Shown: positions 1 to 13,500 of the stretch, piece after piece
Layout: every line of letters starts with the position of its first letter
How positions within the stretch are numbered: the stretch's first letter is position 1
DNA from: Siphonodentalium dalli
Taxonomy: Eukaryota > Mollusca > Scaphopoda > Gadilida > Siphonodentaliidae
Direction: 5' to 3'
DNA length: 64,000 nt
Assembly (NCBI GenBank): GCA_032622095.1
Contig: CP136067.1
Location: 173,634,556-173,698,555 of the forward strand
The notes under the pieces: generated by a model
Seen by the model: the letters and a program-made list of their open reading frames with translations, nothing else
Databases searched by the model: none
What the model was told of the DNA's origin: nothing
Made by a program: the position numbers and the translations under genes

Positions 1-560
1 ACTCCAGACAAATTCCCACGGATACGGATAGACTGGCCTCAAATGAACCTTTCCTGGTGTTGGAATTTTCAAACCTCATATTCCCCCTCAGGTTGGAAAA
101 CTCTCCAACTGATGACTATTTCAGTCCACAAGTTTGACCAAATGAAGTAAAATATTGTTTTGTTAAACTAATTAGCAGTTTTGTATTGGCCACGGGGGAT
201 GGTACAATGACAACGATAGTCGGCCCGGTGTGCAATTTCTTTTTAATCTGAACAAGAAAATCTCAAAATCCTAGCATCTAGACTAGCCTCAAACCTTCCT
301 AGAGTTGGACATTTCAAACCCGACACCCCCACTTAGGTTGGAAATTTTCAACTGATGACAATTCCAATGACAATGTTGACCAAATGCATGACAATATTAT
401 TTTCTTAAATTAACTAGCAGTTTTTTGACTGGCCACGGGGGAGGGACCAGGACACAAATTGTCCAAGTGTTGGAAATTTCCAACCTGTCACCCTCCTAAG
501 GTTGGAAATTTTCGACTGATGACCATTTCAGTCCAAAATATTTACCAAAAATAGGAAAAT
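1..560. repeat. Degenerate repeat units, about 90 bases, three copies
   Basis: Copies near 56-148, 302-390 and 467-555 share TTGGAAATTTTCAACTGATG followed by a CAGTCCA..TTGACCAAA block. A second shared block, GGCCACGGGGGA, occurs near 190 and 431. The spacing suggests an old duplicated unit of about 240 bases. No coding potential. Confidence 0.6.
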
Positions 561-1640
561 ATGCAAATGAATTATTTGAAAATCAAACTACAAGAACATT
601 TTCAACTTAATGTTGGTGTGAAATTTCCAACTAATGTTTTGGCAGGTATGAAATTTCCAACTGTTGAACATTTTGACCAAAGTTGGGGGGGGGGGGGGGG
701 GGGGGGTGTGAGACAACCAACCTCTGTCGGCACGTCTCTGTCTATATCATATAAATACTTTTTCTAAAAACCTTTAAACCAACTCGACGTGCGATTTCCC
801 ATGCGCTCCTGTTGTGCAAATTCTAGTATAAAAAGTGCGTCTATTTCAGACAAAGTTCAAACAGCAAATGTGACAAGACAAGACATAGAAACCGCTAATC
901 TCATATTACCAATCTGACAACACCAGTCGAACATGATTACCTTTCAAAGCAATAACACCGGGCACCATGTTACGGACAACCACAGGCACGCACACCATGG
1001 ATAAATACACGGTAAAGAGAACGGCGTTTTTTTGTACGGTTATATCTGGCATATATACCCATGGTTATATATAAACGGGCTACGAGCATCTGACTGCGGC
1101 TTCTTTTTATTATACGCATTTCCAAAGAAATTCACCATTTACGACGCTAAATGATCTCACAATCGTCTTCAATCGATGCATCAATTTTGAAGCCATCAGC
1201 TGGTCGCTGCCTGTTCACGCAATGCTACCTCACACTTCACCATCCGCAGAAAATAAAACTATAGTTCCCGTATTCTTCCCTTTAATATCCCCCCATAAAT
1301 ATGACGAATTTCAACATAAAATAGATTTTAATTATAACTGCAATATCAGTGAATATAACATACATGTACATTAGAATATCACACTGGGTTCTTTCACTTT
1401 GTCCTTCTTCAACAGTACAAATCGGAATCAGTGTTGGTACATGCAAGTGAATCGGTCGTACGCGCGAGCTAGTGTGAAAGTATATTCTTCTATGTCCCCT
1501 TCTGGGTGATATCGATGTTTATCTAAACGAATTTTTTTCTATAATTCACTGTTGAGCGGAAAATAAAATATCCTTTTCCCCTAAACTGGGCTATCAACAA
1601 ACAAAAGCACAACCAAATCCTATGACCCATGGCTAAGTTA
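561..1640. other. No gene seen; G homopolymer at 685-706
   Basis: Apart from a run of 22 G residues and the tail of the preceding repeat, I see no gene, palindrome or recognisable element here. Confidence 0.5.
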
Positions 1641-1925
1641 CAAGCTGAATTATCATAAAGACTCAAATTTCACAAAGTTCCATGCGCGATTCAAACAAGG
1701 GCCATAACTCTGATAAAAATAAACGGACGAAACCTGTAGTAAGTCTATAACCTTTCTCACGAGCTGTGCTATCGCCACACCGAAGGACAACTGATTCCGG
1801 GCGTCCTTGCCCAAGTTACAAGCCGAAATGTTCTGTCGGACACAAAGTTCACAAACTTAAATGTCAAACAAGGGTGCTAGCTCTGGTACAAATTATTGAC
1901 GAAACCCGTAGCATGTTGGTATCCT
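1641..1925 (+). repeat. Dispersed repeat of the 'cataactctg' type, two units
   Basis: Two related stretches (1640-1745 and 1800-1915) share AAGTTACAAGC, CACAAAGTTC and CAAACAAGGG blocks ending in ACGAAACC.GTAG. Similar wording recurs at 30900-31380. Probably decayed copies of one repeat family. Confidence 0.45.
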
Positions 1926-2321
1926 GTTCCCGAATTTTTTGTTTCGTATTATTCTGATTTATTTACTAATTTTTGGGGAGGTGGGTCCGAAAATGTTGGC
2001 CTGGAAATAATAAAACATTTGCAGAGTGTGGGATTTGGTGCTCATGTAGCGGATTTCTTTTTTCAATTCAAGATCCCCCCCCCTTGTCAAACCAAAACGA
2101 CGACTTTTAGTATAAAGACCGTTTGTAATTAACAACACGTGAATAGATGGTACATAGTGATATAAGTTCTATATATATCATATATGCGATATTTTGTTTA
2201 TTTAAAAATTATAAAAATGTGATGCAGATGTAATAAATGTTATACCTTGGATATGAGATTCACGTCGGTGGATCATTATCAAATATCCTGGCTTATTATT
2301 ATTATGTGTTATTATCCTGCC

Positions 2322-2468
2322 GATATATATACTGGGAACACATACAGGTATACGTTATTATTTCTAAGATATATATACTGGGAACATATACAGGTATACG
2401 TTATTATTACTAAGATATATATACTGGGAACATATACAGGTATACGTTATTATTACTAAGATATATAC
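2322..2468. repeat. Short tandem array, about 46-bp unit, three copies
   Basis: The unit contains GATATATATACTGGGAACAT followed by ACAGGTATACGTTATTATT. Units begin near 2320, 2368 and 2414. Confidence 0.85.
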
Positions 2469-2975
2469 CCCCATCTAGGAGAGTATGGTTTACAAGATAC
2501 ATTTTACAATCAAATTATAACATAACAATATGGAAAGGAAAGCATGGTAACAATAGCCGACATCATAATTTATCAAACAGCTGAGTATAAGTCATTCACT
2601 ATTATCCTAAAAGTGAAAATGTTCGGACCAATTGTCACAGTATGATTACTGTCTACAGTACGTTTGTGTGATTTGAATCGCAAACAATATCCAAGTCTAT
2701 GAAAATATATTCTTTTTTTTTACAGTAATAAGAAATGTATATATTCCGGTATTGGCGGTTCACAGTTAGTATAGTGAATCGACACCCGGTCACACCCCGC
2801 CAATCGCGCAACCACTGGCCACGTCACTGCTATAGCTTGCCAGTTGGTTATTAATTACTATAATTCCCAATACACCCCTCCGTGTTCGCAAGATGTAATT
2901 CAGTTCAATCTATTTAGAAAACATACATGAACAAGATCCCATTCATATTTCCGAAAAACGGCAGATCACAACTTA
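2469..2975. other. No feature recognised
   Basis: AT-rich non-coding sequence. No open frame with coding character and no repeat relation found. Confidence 0.4.
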
Positions 2976-3160
2976 CATGTAGGTCTTAACTTTAAGATTA
3001 TCTTAAGACACCTCTCACCAGACTTAAAGTTAAGAAAAAAGTTAAGACCATATTAAGTTAGGACCTTGTTCGTGAAACGCACTTATGACTTAAATTTGAG
3101 CTTATGACCATCTTATGACCCAACTATGTCATAAGTTGTTTTCATGAAACTGGGCCCTGA
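2976..3160. repeat. Foldback-like repeat with TTAAGAC / TTATGACC blocks
   Basis: Several inverted AGTTAAGAC/GTCTTAACT and TTATGAC/GTCATAA blocks, ending in ATGAAACTGGGCCC, a sequence I associate with a widespread invertebrate MITE end. Boundaries are approximate. Confidence 0.4.
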
Positions 3161-3735
3161 TGATTTTGCAATGAATTTATTGTTTTGGTCAAAATGTGTT
3201 CTCTCTTCCAGATATTATTCTCAATTTATTACAAAGCGTGAACCGGTATACACATACTGTGACATGGAGTATAAGTACTTGTGTCAACATTTTATCCTTC
3301 AAAGCATGCACCTGCAATACCACAAACGGTGCATTTTAATAGACATATAACCATACTGTAGAGGATGTTGACATGAAGGTATGCTATGACACCACACAGC
3401 TAACATTAATGCGTTGTGTATGTCAACACCCAATTCGCACAATGAACCCATTAAAGACATGTGGTTATTTTACAACTTCCAGTCATTCGTCCCGACCAAA
3501 TACCCCGATAGACAAACGAGAATGCATGATTTTGTCAACCAGAATAACTGTTAAAAATTTATATGAAAGAATGGCGTTTTGTTGAGCAAGTTCATTCGAT
3601 GTGGGTCGCAGCAGAGTATTTAATATCACTTTAAAGAGGTTATGTCTGATTTGACTGACACAATACCCCCCCCCCCCACACCACCATATGTACGTTCCCT
3701 ACACCAGAAAATAATTATATCGGACACATGAGCCC
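3161..3735. other. Unassigned; weak exon-like stretch at 3213-3350
   Basis: After a good acceptor (TTCTCTCTTCCAG at 3212) a frame with cysteines spaced C-x7-C-x15-C runs to a stop at 3350. It faintly resembles the second half of the six-Cys domain, but no donor and no first-half exon were found. Confidence 0.3.
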
Positions 3736-3890
3736 ATTAATAGCAGGTTTTGGTAGTCAGAAATCAGTTTTCAAAAGAGGAAGTTTTAACAAAGTTTGAA
3801 TATTATTCAAAGTAGCAAAAATTCCAAATAATCGTCCCTCATAAAGAGCGTCCATGCTTCCGTCGCCCAAAAGCGCGGTATATAATACAT
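3736..3890. repeat. Repeat with AAAGAGCGT box, copy 1
   Basis: Shares with 4458-4615 the series AGGTTTTGG, TTTTCAAAAG, GTTTTAACA.TTTGAAT and ATAAAGAGCGTCCA.GCTTCC. It may be a relative of group A elements, which follow directly. Confidence 0.5.
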
Positions 3891-3904
3891 AGCGTTCTCA
3901 ATCG

Positions 3905-4316
3905 TCATTGAAAATACACATACTATTATTCGCTTTTGAATTTTTATCACTATCGAAATAGGTCGATAATATCTGAAATACCTTTCTACGAACCCAAAAA
4001 AGACGCTTTGAAGTAATGAAAAATACAGCTGTGAATACGGTGTTTGGGTAACAAACACAAAACAGCCATTTGCACGACATGGAACATAAAAGAGCATTCT
4101 GTGTTATTCTATTCCTGATATGGTAGCAATAAAGAGCGTTTGTCTGACTTCTGGCGAAAAGTTGAAAACAGTTGAACAATGGCTGTGATTTTGGCAAGTG
4201 TTTTTTCAGAGCAGACGAAGCCGGTATATCAACAGTTCGTTTAATTATTGACATATCGTATCTGTCGCTCCAAATTTCGTAGAAAAAAAAATTGGAGGTT
4301 CGAATGAGCCATGTTA
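3905..4316 (-). mobile_element. Group A TTAA MITE, reverse orientation
   Basis: Matches group A from the ATTATTCGCTTTTGAAT end through CCTGATATGGTAGCAATAAA and AGAGCGTTT to GAATGAGCCATG. Outer TTAA ends have decayed. Non-coding. Confidence 0.7.
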
Positions 4317-5141
4317 GTTTACAACGGATGCATGATCTTGTATATTTTCGCGATGTCTGTACAATGTGTACAAATTGTGGTGATGGCTAGTATTTTCATT
4401 GTTCTTTTGTCCGGCTGAAATTTAACTCTCTAAATGTTTGTATCAGTGCATCTTTAACAATAGGTTTTGGCGGTAAAAATCGACTTTCAAAAGTGGACGT
4501 TTTAACACTTTTTGAATTTTTGTCGGGGTAACAACATTTCCTATGAGCGTCTCTGATAAAGAGCGTCCACGCTTCCACCCCAATGCTTTAGATACTAAAG
4601 AGCGTTATCAATTATGTATATAAGACTGCACGTTGGACGCTTTCGTGGAAATTGCGATACACGTGTCATGCGAATGGTGGTGTTTGCAAGTATTTCTCAA
4701 TATTCTTTCGTATGGTGAGCGGGAACTTGGCTTTGGAAATGTTTACTACCTAGCTTACTCATATTTAAATTTGCGCAGTTCTATTATCCGCGCACGGTGG
4801 GTGTACGAATTTAAAATCATCTTATTCACAGCTATACAGAGACACATCATATCGTCGCACCGTTTTTTAATTAGAATATCCAATGGAATAGTACACCTCC
4901 AACAGCTTCTGCTTAATCACATATATTACCCGCACACTGTGTACGCTGATTCATTACTTACCCTATCCCCTGAACCAACCTTGCACGAATATTGAACAAT
5001 CCGCATTAATTTGAGTTCGTGTCTTTATATCAGGGGAGAGGAGCGTTTCATAAAGTGAAAACAAATTGTGCTCCGATCTCCATTCCACTCCCATCATCTA
5101 TTTCTGTTTTTTTTCAGCTCGTGTATTATTGATATTCTATG
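4317..5141. repeat. Mostly unassigned; AAAGAGCGT repeat copy 2 at 4458-4615
   Basis: The block at 4458-4615 pairs with 3736-3890. The remainder (4616-5141) has an open frame of about 120 codons that shows no family motif, and is left uncalled. Confidence 0.4.
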
Positions 5142-5640
5142 TTAAAGGCACGAGCGGCGTTCGTTGCAGAAATATTCATATTTGTTAAAATGTATATAGT
5201 TTTGTTCATATGCCAAACATAATCAGCGCGTAAATAGTATATTGTCGTCAAGACGTACGATGGTGTGCGTAAACAAGAGTCTGCTCGTGTTATAGAAGTT
5301 GTGCTTCTGTTTACATAACACATCGCAATTCTATTGGTTAATCACACACAACCTATATAAACGCTCTTTATTATTTCCATATAAGGAAAACAGTAAGAAA
5401 TAACGCTCTTTATGTTTACCATATCCGGATCTAAACTAAAGCCAGGTAACGTAACGTGTTTTGCTTTTGTTTAAACAACAAAGGAAAAAATTAACAATAA
5501 CATACTGTTTATGCCATATTTCTGACTGGTGTAAGAACAAAGTCTGTCTATATTTTACTATTATTTCTGTTTATGGCTGTTTTTGACGGAGATGAATATT
5601 TTAACAGCATACCCACCGCCAACACCGCCCGTATCTTTAA
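5142..5640 (-). mobile_element. Group B TTAA MITE, reverse orientation
   Basis: Bounded by TTAA at both ends. It begins TTAAAGGCACGAGCGGCG and ends GCCCGTATCTTTAA. Core boxes AACGCTCTTTAT occur near 5362 and 5403. Most diverged copy of the group besides 42917-43448. Confidence 0.75.
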
Positions 5641-6465
5641 TGTTTGGGATGTTCAATAACAATATGAAATTAAATGGATTTAAAACCATGGCAAGTATTT
5701 TCCAGAGCATGTGAGGACGGTATATCAATATTTCGTGTATTTGTCAACCTATTGTATACGTCGAATGGGCCATAGCCATATAAAGGATGACAGAACTGTT
5801 ACATAAAATAGTCTCTCACAGGGGATGAGACAAGTATTTCATGTTTTTATGTGTAACCAATCAGGTAAGTGGGTGTCAGACCAGGTAACACGAGTTCCAG
5901 GGTAAGCAACACCAAACCTAGCACACCAGAATGACAGAAAACAAGTCAAAGTGAAGCACTGGCAGGTAGACCATAAATGGCCTATTTGTTAGTCAACATA
6001 GGTTTTAGTAAGAAAGAAAAACGCCTCAAACATATTCGTCATTTTACCCACATAATATTGGCGGAGCAAAAATGTAATGGATGTCAAGAACAAGAGGAGA
6101 GTGTCTGCAAAGTATATGAAAGAAAGGGGATATATTAGGGTCAGGGTCCCAATCACATGCAGATACTGTGTTCCTCGTGTTCTTGGCATAAATTTTGAGT
6201 CGGAGAGCAAAGTCACGGAGCGGCTGGAAATATTTTGAAAAGTAATTAAGAACGTACAGATCGAAAGAGGGTAATTAAAATCAAAGATGCCTAAGAATTT
6301 GTAATTTAAGGAAAAAGGTAAAACTTTAAAATTTTACAAGACCAAAGAGGTAAAGTTTTGAAAAGTCAAAAGAAAGTTACAACCAATAGGATCTTCCTCA
6401 GTTGCAAGTCGCTAACCTGTGCCATATTAAGCATATGAACACAAACTTTTCGGCCTTACTATTAC
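5641..6465. other. Group A fragment at 5689-5770, otherwise unassigned
   Basis: CATGGCAAGTATTTTCCAGA through TTTGTCAACCTATTGTATAC matches one end of group A. The remaining sequence shows no gene. Confidence 0.45.
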
Positions 6466-6786
6466 TAGGGCTGAAGGGGTTACTCTCACACAAAAAAGTG
6501 CTGAAGGATACACAAGTTTTGAAAATGTGCTGAAGGGTATACAGATTTTGAAATGTCGTTCTAAATGACGTTTATTTTTCGTATCTGCCATGATTTTTGA
6601 GAATAATTGTTTACGTTCCAATGAACATTAAAATGAACTGGAAACAAACTGCTAATGCGCGCCAGACTTTCAGAAACACAGTTTAAGTAACGGTGTTAGT
6701 GCCGATCACAAACACTGTGTACCCTTCAGCACATTTTCAAATCCTGTGAACCCTTCAGCACTTTTGTTGGTGAGAGTGACCCCTTC
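6466..6786. mobile_element. Foldback MITE with CTGAAGGGGT ends
   Basis: The left arm GCTGAAGGGGTTACTCTCAC and following AAAGTGCTGAAGG blocks are mirrored by CACATTTTCAAA, CCCTTCAGCACTTTTGTTGG and TGAGAGTGACCCCTTCA on the right. The arms are about 80 bases around a 160-base centre. Confidence 0.7.
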
Positions 6787-7805
6787 ACCATATAGGTCGT
6801 CTCCCCTCTATCATGATAAGCCTGATACAGGTTACAATCAACTAATTATTTCCCATAGGCGACAGTGTTAGGGTTAAGCCATGTCCACGACTCATTGCGG
6901 TACTGGGCCAAACTTTAAAGACATATTATGTACTTGTTCTGGTGAGTGAAACTGAACAGTTAGTATCCAGGCGTTATACCAACTGGAGGAATGTAGCACT
7001 CTACTAACCTTGCCGAAAATCTGAAGCAAATCGACCGTACCACTCCATAGAAAACATCGTCTGAACAACGATAAAATGTAAATATTTACTACTCGATTCG
7101 GGACGCATCTATTGGTGATAAACTACCAAAAAAAGACTTCGCCATCGAGAGTCACTGCATTTAATTAATATATAAGAATGATGATGTGTGTTGTCAATTT
7201 GGATATATTTGTAAAAATTACTAATTTGAACAAGATTATTCTCCATTTATATTTGATCACCCTACTGCAGTGTTTCACATCACTTTATATATTTTGGCGT
7301 TTAGAACTCCACGTCGGACATAAGTTGCCAAAAAAAAAAAATTGTGCCTTTCCATACTTATTCCTGGAAGTAAATTGGCATTTCCACAACTACCCCCTTT
7401 TGTGCACAAAATTTCAGTATAGAAAAATACCCCCACCCCATACTAAATTTTGCGACCAACGTAGACTCTTGACGAACAATCCCACACAAATGCATGGCTG
7501 AGTAATTAGCACAGCCTATGAATTTCTTTTTTCTTTCATATTAAACAACCGAAGACATTATACACCATTCAGCTGTCGGTATTTTTTTTTTTTTTAAAGT
7601 GCACATAGCATTTATTGGGATCAAGTATATAAGAACATGCCCCGTATAGGTGGGGGGCATGGCAACAAAGTAGCTGTCAGAAATGTGTGTAAAAAAAAAA
7701 TAACTGGAATGAGCTTGTTTGAATATTGAATGATTAATTGTGAAATATAGCCCAATTCCCTGATGAAGATGTAACAAGTGATTAAAAGTTAGGTCACACG
7801 TTTTT
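6787..7805. other. No feature recognised
   Basis: A 107-codon frame at 7178-7501 has no motif or splice context. Poly-T and poly-A runs only. Confidence 0.4.
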
Positions 7806-9982
7806 AATTTTTTTTTTTTTTTTATATAGAGGGCGGACTCAGTCCTGGTCAGCGGGCCGAACGAGTACTCAAGACCAGGAGGGTCCTAACGGTGATCGCC
7901 CATCGATACATAAGACGCGTGTTACGGGCGATACAAGGACCTATCATCACTGTCCGTGGGACCGAAAAGGGCCAAAAGACGGTCCATCTTTTCTCAATTT
8001 TTGAATATTTTTTTCTTTTTTCCTTTTTTTTTCTGAATGTTTATTATTTTTTAATTGAAATTGGAAGAGATTAGGTTAACAATACAAATTTGTAAAATAT
8101 AAAAGACATGTGTGGACGTGGCGCACAGAAACTGCCTGAAAATAGAAACTAAAAAGACAAATTAGGCATATGTATACAAAGACACAGCAAGTATATATAT
8201 ACCTAAAATAAAACGGTTTAGAACAAGACAGAGTGTATGGAAAACAGAGACGTACTGGTGTCGTATTAAAATGTAAACGAAAGTAGGTCATTCTCATCAA
8301 GCTCGCAAAAGTCATCAGATTGAAGCCACAATTCATTAAAGCTGGGTGTTGATAATCGATTTTGATCTATTAGGACCCGGTGCGAATGCGTGATAAAAAG
8401 CGTAATACGGGGATTAGTGAGGGGTATACGGTTCGAGTAGACATGCGATATTTGGAGGCTTTCTGAGAGGAATGTAGGGGGTTTCGGATATTCCAAATTG
8501 TAGCGATAGCTTCCGTAATTAAAACGAGTGCTAGAGCACGGTGTAAGGGATTACGTGCTCGGACTATAAGAAAACGAATGTGGCCTAAATGAGTACGAAA
8601 TTTGTTACCGGGAATGAGATTATTAATCCAAGTAAATAATGTATTCCATAATGGAATAACGACCTCACACGCTACAAAAAGATGTTGTAAGTCTTCGGGT
8701 GCCTTGTGACATAATGGGCAGTTAGTATACATAGGGTAACTTAAAAATCGCTGTGCGCGAGTTCTTGTAAACAATACCCCATGAATGAGGCGATATAGGG
8801 TACCGCGAATAGCGGGGATCTATGTGTTCATGGTGAAGATTGAGCCAGAGCAAAGTAAGGGGTAATTTTGGATAGAGGGTGGTGATCTTGGGAAGAGAGG
8901 TGTGGGGAGTAATTAAGTGAGTGTAAATAGCCTTAGAGTCAACATCAGGTAAATGCGGATAATTCGGGATATCACGAAAGGCAGCTAAAGCAGGCAAGCA
9001 TGCTTTATAAAAAGGGGGAATGGACGCCGGATCGCTATCCGCGATGTTGTGACCGGCAAAGGTAGGAACAAAGTCTCGTAAGTGAAATCCTATCCAATAA
9101 ATGGCAAAAACGGACCAACGTACTGTAGGGTGGGTGATAAGTCGTTGAATATGGCGAAGATGGATAGTGTAACATTTGGAAGGTAAATGTACAATATCAG
9201 CGCCACCTGCCTGTGTGGGTGCATAAAGTAGAGACCTAGGGAGGGGTTCAATCCTAGTAGTCCAAAAGAAGCGAAATGCAGCTCTCTGGAAAAGTGTAAT
9301 ATAAGGGGCTGGTAAGGGAACGACGGAGATATAATACCACAGTTTGCTGAAGCAATAAACATTAAGGTAAGAAGCTTTCGTAAATTGCGCTAAATTGATG
9401 GTGCGGCCAAAGGCTGTAGGGTTTTGGAAAACATTTGAAATAAATTATGAAAGTGGTCGTCTGTGGAGACTGCAGAACCGAAAAGCAGACCCAGAATTTT
9501 GTGTGATTTAGACCACGTGAGACCGTACGGTGTGTCTGAGCGGCGACTCCAACTACCTAGGAATAGGCCTACTGATTTAGTTATATTTAACTTGGCACCA
9601 GATGCCGAACCAAAATTATCTAATGTTTTTAGTGTTTCTCCGATGGAAGCGTCTGTGGTAAGAGCTAGTGTGACGTCATCAGCATACGCTGTCGTTTTAA
9701 AGGGGATCGGTTCTCCAGGTACCGTTAACCCGACAATCGAGGGTTTAGCACGAAAATGATTTAAGAGGGGCTCTAAGCATAAAATGTACAACAGGGGAGA
9801 AAGACTGCAGCCTTGTCGGACTGACCTAGTTACAGGGACGGGATCTGTGATAAGCTGGTTAATTAAGAGACTAGAATAAATGTCAGTATATAAAAGTCGA
9901 ACCCAAGCAATAAGGTTTGCCCCAAATCCAAAGGAAGAAAGTGTATTAAATAAATATGTGTGATCTACCCTATCAATTTTGT
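7806..9982 (-). mobile_element. Non-LTR retrotransposon (LINE), 5'-truncated, frameshifted
   Basis: Reading the minus strand from 9982 the frame opens at IDRVDH, the middle of the reverse-transcriptase AFDRVD region, so everything upstream is missing. RQGCSLSPLLYIL, then the catalytic AYADDVTLAL near 9690 and SKSHKILGLLFG follow. A shift near 9430, another near 8820 and a third near 8490 break the frame. The C-terminal zinc motif CPLCHKAPEDLQHLFVAC lies near 8710-8660. The 3' UTR ends in an A-tract (T7807-T7823 on the plus strand). The YADD box, thumb and C-terminal CCHC order fit the L1/Tx1-like clade; I am less sure of the clade than of the LINE call. It is the same orientation class as a dead-on-arrival insertion and cannot mobilise itself. 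Confidence 0.92.
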
Positions 9983-10078
9983 TTGTATGCTGACTCGAGT
10001 TCCCCTACACAAATGCCAAGGGGCACAATATCAATTATTTAGTTGCTTATAACCTACAAATAATATTATACTAGCAGA

Positions 10079-10312
10079 AATGAGCGTTCTGTTTTAGTCT
10101 ATTCCTGATAAGGTAGCAATAAAGAGCATTTATTTTCACTTCTCTGCGGAAAAATTGAAAGCAGCTGGAAAATGTCTGCGACCATGGCAAGTATGTTTCA
10201 GAGCACATGAAGCCGGTATTCAGTATTTCGTGTATTTGTCAACCTATTTTATACCTCTAAGCTTCCAGATTACGTAGACAAATTTAGACGCTCGAATGAG
10301 CCGTGGTGTTTG
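10079..10312 (-). mobile_element. Group A TTAA MITE fragment, reverse orientation
   Basis: GAGCGTTCTGTTTTAGTC, TTCCTGATAAGGTAGCAATA and AGAGCATTT are the group A core. It runs to CTCGAATGAGCCGTGG. The other half is missing. It lies just upstream of the first found exon of the six-Cys gene. Confidence 0.7.
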
Positions 10313-10452
10313 AAACCTGAAATGATGCTCTCTTGGGTCACACCCGGTCCACGAGGCTTAACTTTTGTCATGACGATTTCTGTCGTAAAGACCTGTTCAA
10401 GTGCCTAAACCTTTTCGCTACATTATTTCAAAGTTCTCCTTTTATTTTTCAG

Positions 10453-10582
10453 GTCTCTCACAATGTTCAGAAGGACATCGGTCATTATGTTTCCGAAAGA
10501 TGGAGGGACTCGGTAATCTCTACGATATCAGTGGACTCACGTCGTCATCAATGAACGTCACAGCGATAGCGGAAACGTGTAT
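10453..10582 (+). CDS. Six-Cys gene: domain 1, first half exon
   Basis: Acceptor TTTTTCAG|GT at 10452. After two bases completing a split codon the frame reads LSQCSEGHRSLCFRKM and ends VTAIAETC plus two bases. The donor AT|GTACGT leaves phase 2. It aligns by cysteine position with 18957-19095. Confidence 0.75.
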
Positions 10583-13500
10583 GTACGTGTGGCTACTCGT
10601 ATAACAATATTTACATAGCCCGCGTATGTGTTACACTAAATTCTGTTCGGTGATTTGTCAACAGTCAATTGGGTCATGTGTGCTATACCACAATAAAACA
10701 CATCATAACACGAAACAACGTCTCATCTCGTTGACCTAAATCAATGAAACCTGTTCGATCGCCAACTCGCGGGTAGATTATATATTGGGATAACTTACAG
10801 TGCCGCATGGTATAATATCCATACTGCGGGCAGATTTGGGGGGGGGGGGGGTAATAATGTCAGCCAATTAGATGGAAATCAATAAGAAAAAGAGATATGT
10901 ATAAATATAAAAAATGAATGTATCTTGAATGTGTTTTATTGGTGGATACGGCCCTGTGTCCGTTGAAGTACATTTAGTGTGAACCACATTGTGCCCAACG
11001 AACACAGCGCCGTGTCCCTCAATAAAATCAATAAGAAAAAGATCTATGTATAAATATAAAAAACATTATGTATCTTGAATGTGTTTTATTGGTGAATAAG
11101 GGGCTTTGTCATTTGAAGTACATTTAGTGTGAACTATACATTGTGCCCAACGATCACAGCGCCGTATCGCTCAATACAACACGCCAAAACTGCATTCATT
11201 TTTGAGTAAAATATATAAAAATCAACCATTCATATTAATAGTTCTGATCTTCATATGGTATTTAATATACACAATATGTACTTTAAAACGAAAGGTCTTT
11301 TACAACATGCGGCAATAAAGCGCGTTCGTTGTTAGACTTTACTAATATTCTAAAAGTAAAGAGCGTTTGTTTTGGAAATTAAAACCAGCTATTTAATTTG
11401 TCAGTTCACAAATTATTTGCAAAGTATATTTATTTTACAATTTACAAGTAATACTGAATACTATATATTGTTATGTTGTGTGATTATGAGTCGCCTAAGA
11501 CTCTTAATTCTGTATAGCTGGGAGTTGCAATCACATTTCATAAATTATGAACGATTGTCCAAAGTTATCATGGAACCTATGAACGTGATTATTCTATTAT
11601 TTCCATTACAGACTCTACCTGGAATTCAGAGATTGTTCTATTCCTTTCCTCGACATTTGTGAAGATGAATTCGTGGCAGAAATGGAAGTCTTAGATGGCA
11701 TATTCAATCCCATATGTGTCAACATAGAAGGTATGCATATATCTGTTATGGGACCACTTGTTTCACTGTCGGTAAAGTGCATAGCACATACATATAGGCC
11801 TACGTCGTAATATCTGATTCAATTATGGCGAGGCGTGTTTATGACCCACGCAACGACACAGGTTGGGGGGGGGGGGGGTAGAGGTGTAACCCGATTTGGT
11901 TATCCGTGCAATTGTGAAACAATACGCTACATCTAACCATATTTTCAGACTATAAGACCGACCCCCTGGGAATTTAACATATATTCTCGTACAAACAGGT
12001 TGACATTGGACCTAAATATTCACATAGGTTCACATAGGTTCACATATAGGACATATGTGTCTATGAAAAAACCCGTCGTGAACTTATACATGTTAATTTC
12101 GACCACGTCCAAATACATATGGGTTCACATTGAGCTTTTTATTATTATTTTTTTCATGACGGAAGCTGCACTTGCGCAACATTAAAGATCCTGTGCCAAT
12201 GCATTATATTATATATACGAGTCGACGAAAGGTCGTCTCCCATAAGAGAATGCATTGGCCGAACAATTTTTTAACAATTTTTATAATTTTTTATCATTTT
12301 TGTCTTTTTTTCTTACATTCTTTAACAATATTTATAATTTTGTTTAAAGAAATTTTTCTTACATTTTTTAACAATTTTATCATTTTGTATTTTTTTTCTT
12401 ACATTCTTTATCAATTTATTATCATTTTCTATTACATTTATTAACAATTATTTCCTATTTCGACCTCCAACTACATGTGGGTTTACGTTAAAGGTACGGT
12501 TGGCCTTGGCGGTGGGTATCCTGTGAAAATATTTACACCCGTCAAAAACCGCCACAAACAGAAAGAACATCAAAATGTAGACAGACTTTGTCCGTATACA
12601 AATAAGAAACATCGCATAAACAGTATGTTATTGTCATCTGTTTGACCATTGTTATGTAAACAAAAGCATAAAAAGTTACTTTTCTGGTGTTTGTTTATAT
12701 TATGATGGTAAACATAAAGAGCGTTCTTTGTTGGTGAATTCCTGATATGGAACTAATAAAGAGCGTTTATGCCATTTGTGTGTGATTAGCCAGTAGCATT
12801 GTGCTGTCTTCTGTAACACAATCAGGCTCTTGCTTAGGTAAAATATAGTAGGTCGGATAACATGCTGTTTACGCGATGGTCATGGTATATATGAACGAAA
12901 CTGTATGCGTTTTAATGTTTTTCTGTTTACGGTGATTGGAACAAATATGAATATTTTCGACAACTAAGGCCTCACGTGCCTTTAAGCGTATGATCCAGGA
13001 GAACAGGTTGGATAGTTTAGTGGAGCCCTTTTGTTTTTGGTCCGTCGGTGACCAGTTTGTCGACAACTCTAGTTACCGACGAGAGACGTTTTACTTTAAG
13101 CATATTTTTAAGTATCTGAAAAATATTCACACATACATATGGAATTGAGGCACAAGTCTTTACAACTTACGTGGAGGCTCGCTCGTCATACATTTAAAAC
13201 AAATACATTAACCCTTTACCCAACAAACCGACCAAAACCGGCCAAATAAAGCTGCAACAGCCTAAATTATCTTGGGTCTGTCTCAATAAAACCATACAAA
13301 TATGGATATCATTGGAACCGGCTCATTGACCACATTGTGATGGTTACAGTTATGCCCTGTGCCAATGCATTCTCTTATATATGCGAGTCGACCATAGGTC
13401 GCCTCGCATATATAAGAGAATGCATTGGCTTTTTACCATTTTTTCTTACATTCTTTAACAATTTTATAATTTTTAATGTGTTAAGCCAATGCATTCTCTT

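Noticed and set aside
3213-3350. Possible extra six-Cys half-domain exon
   Set aside because: Good acceptor and a similar C-x7-C start, but the last spacing is short, there is a stop instead of a donor, and no partner exon was found.
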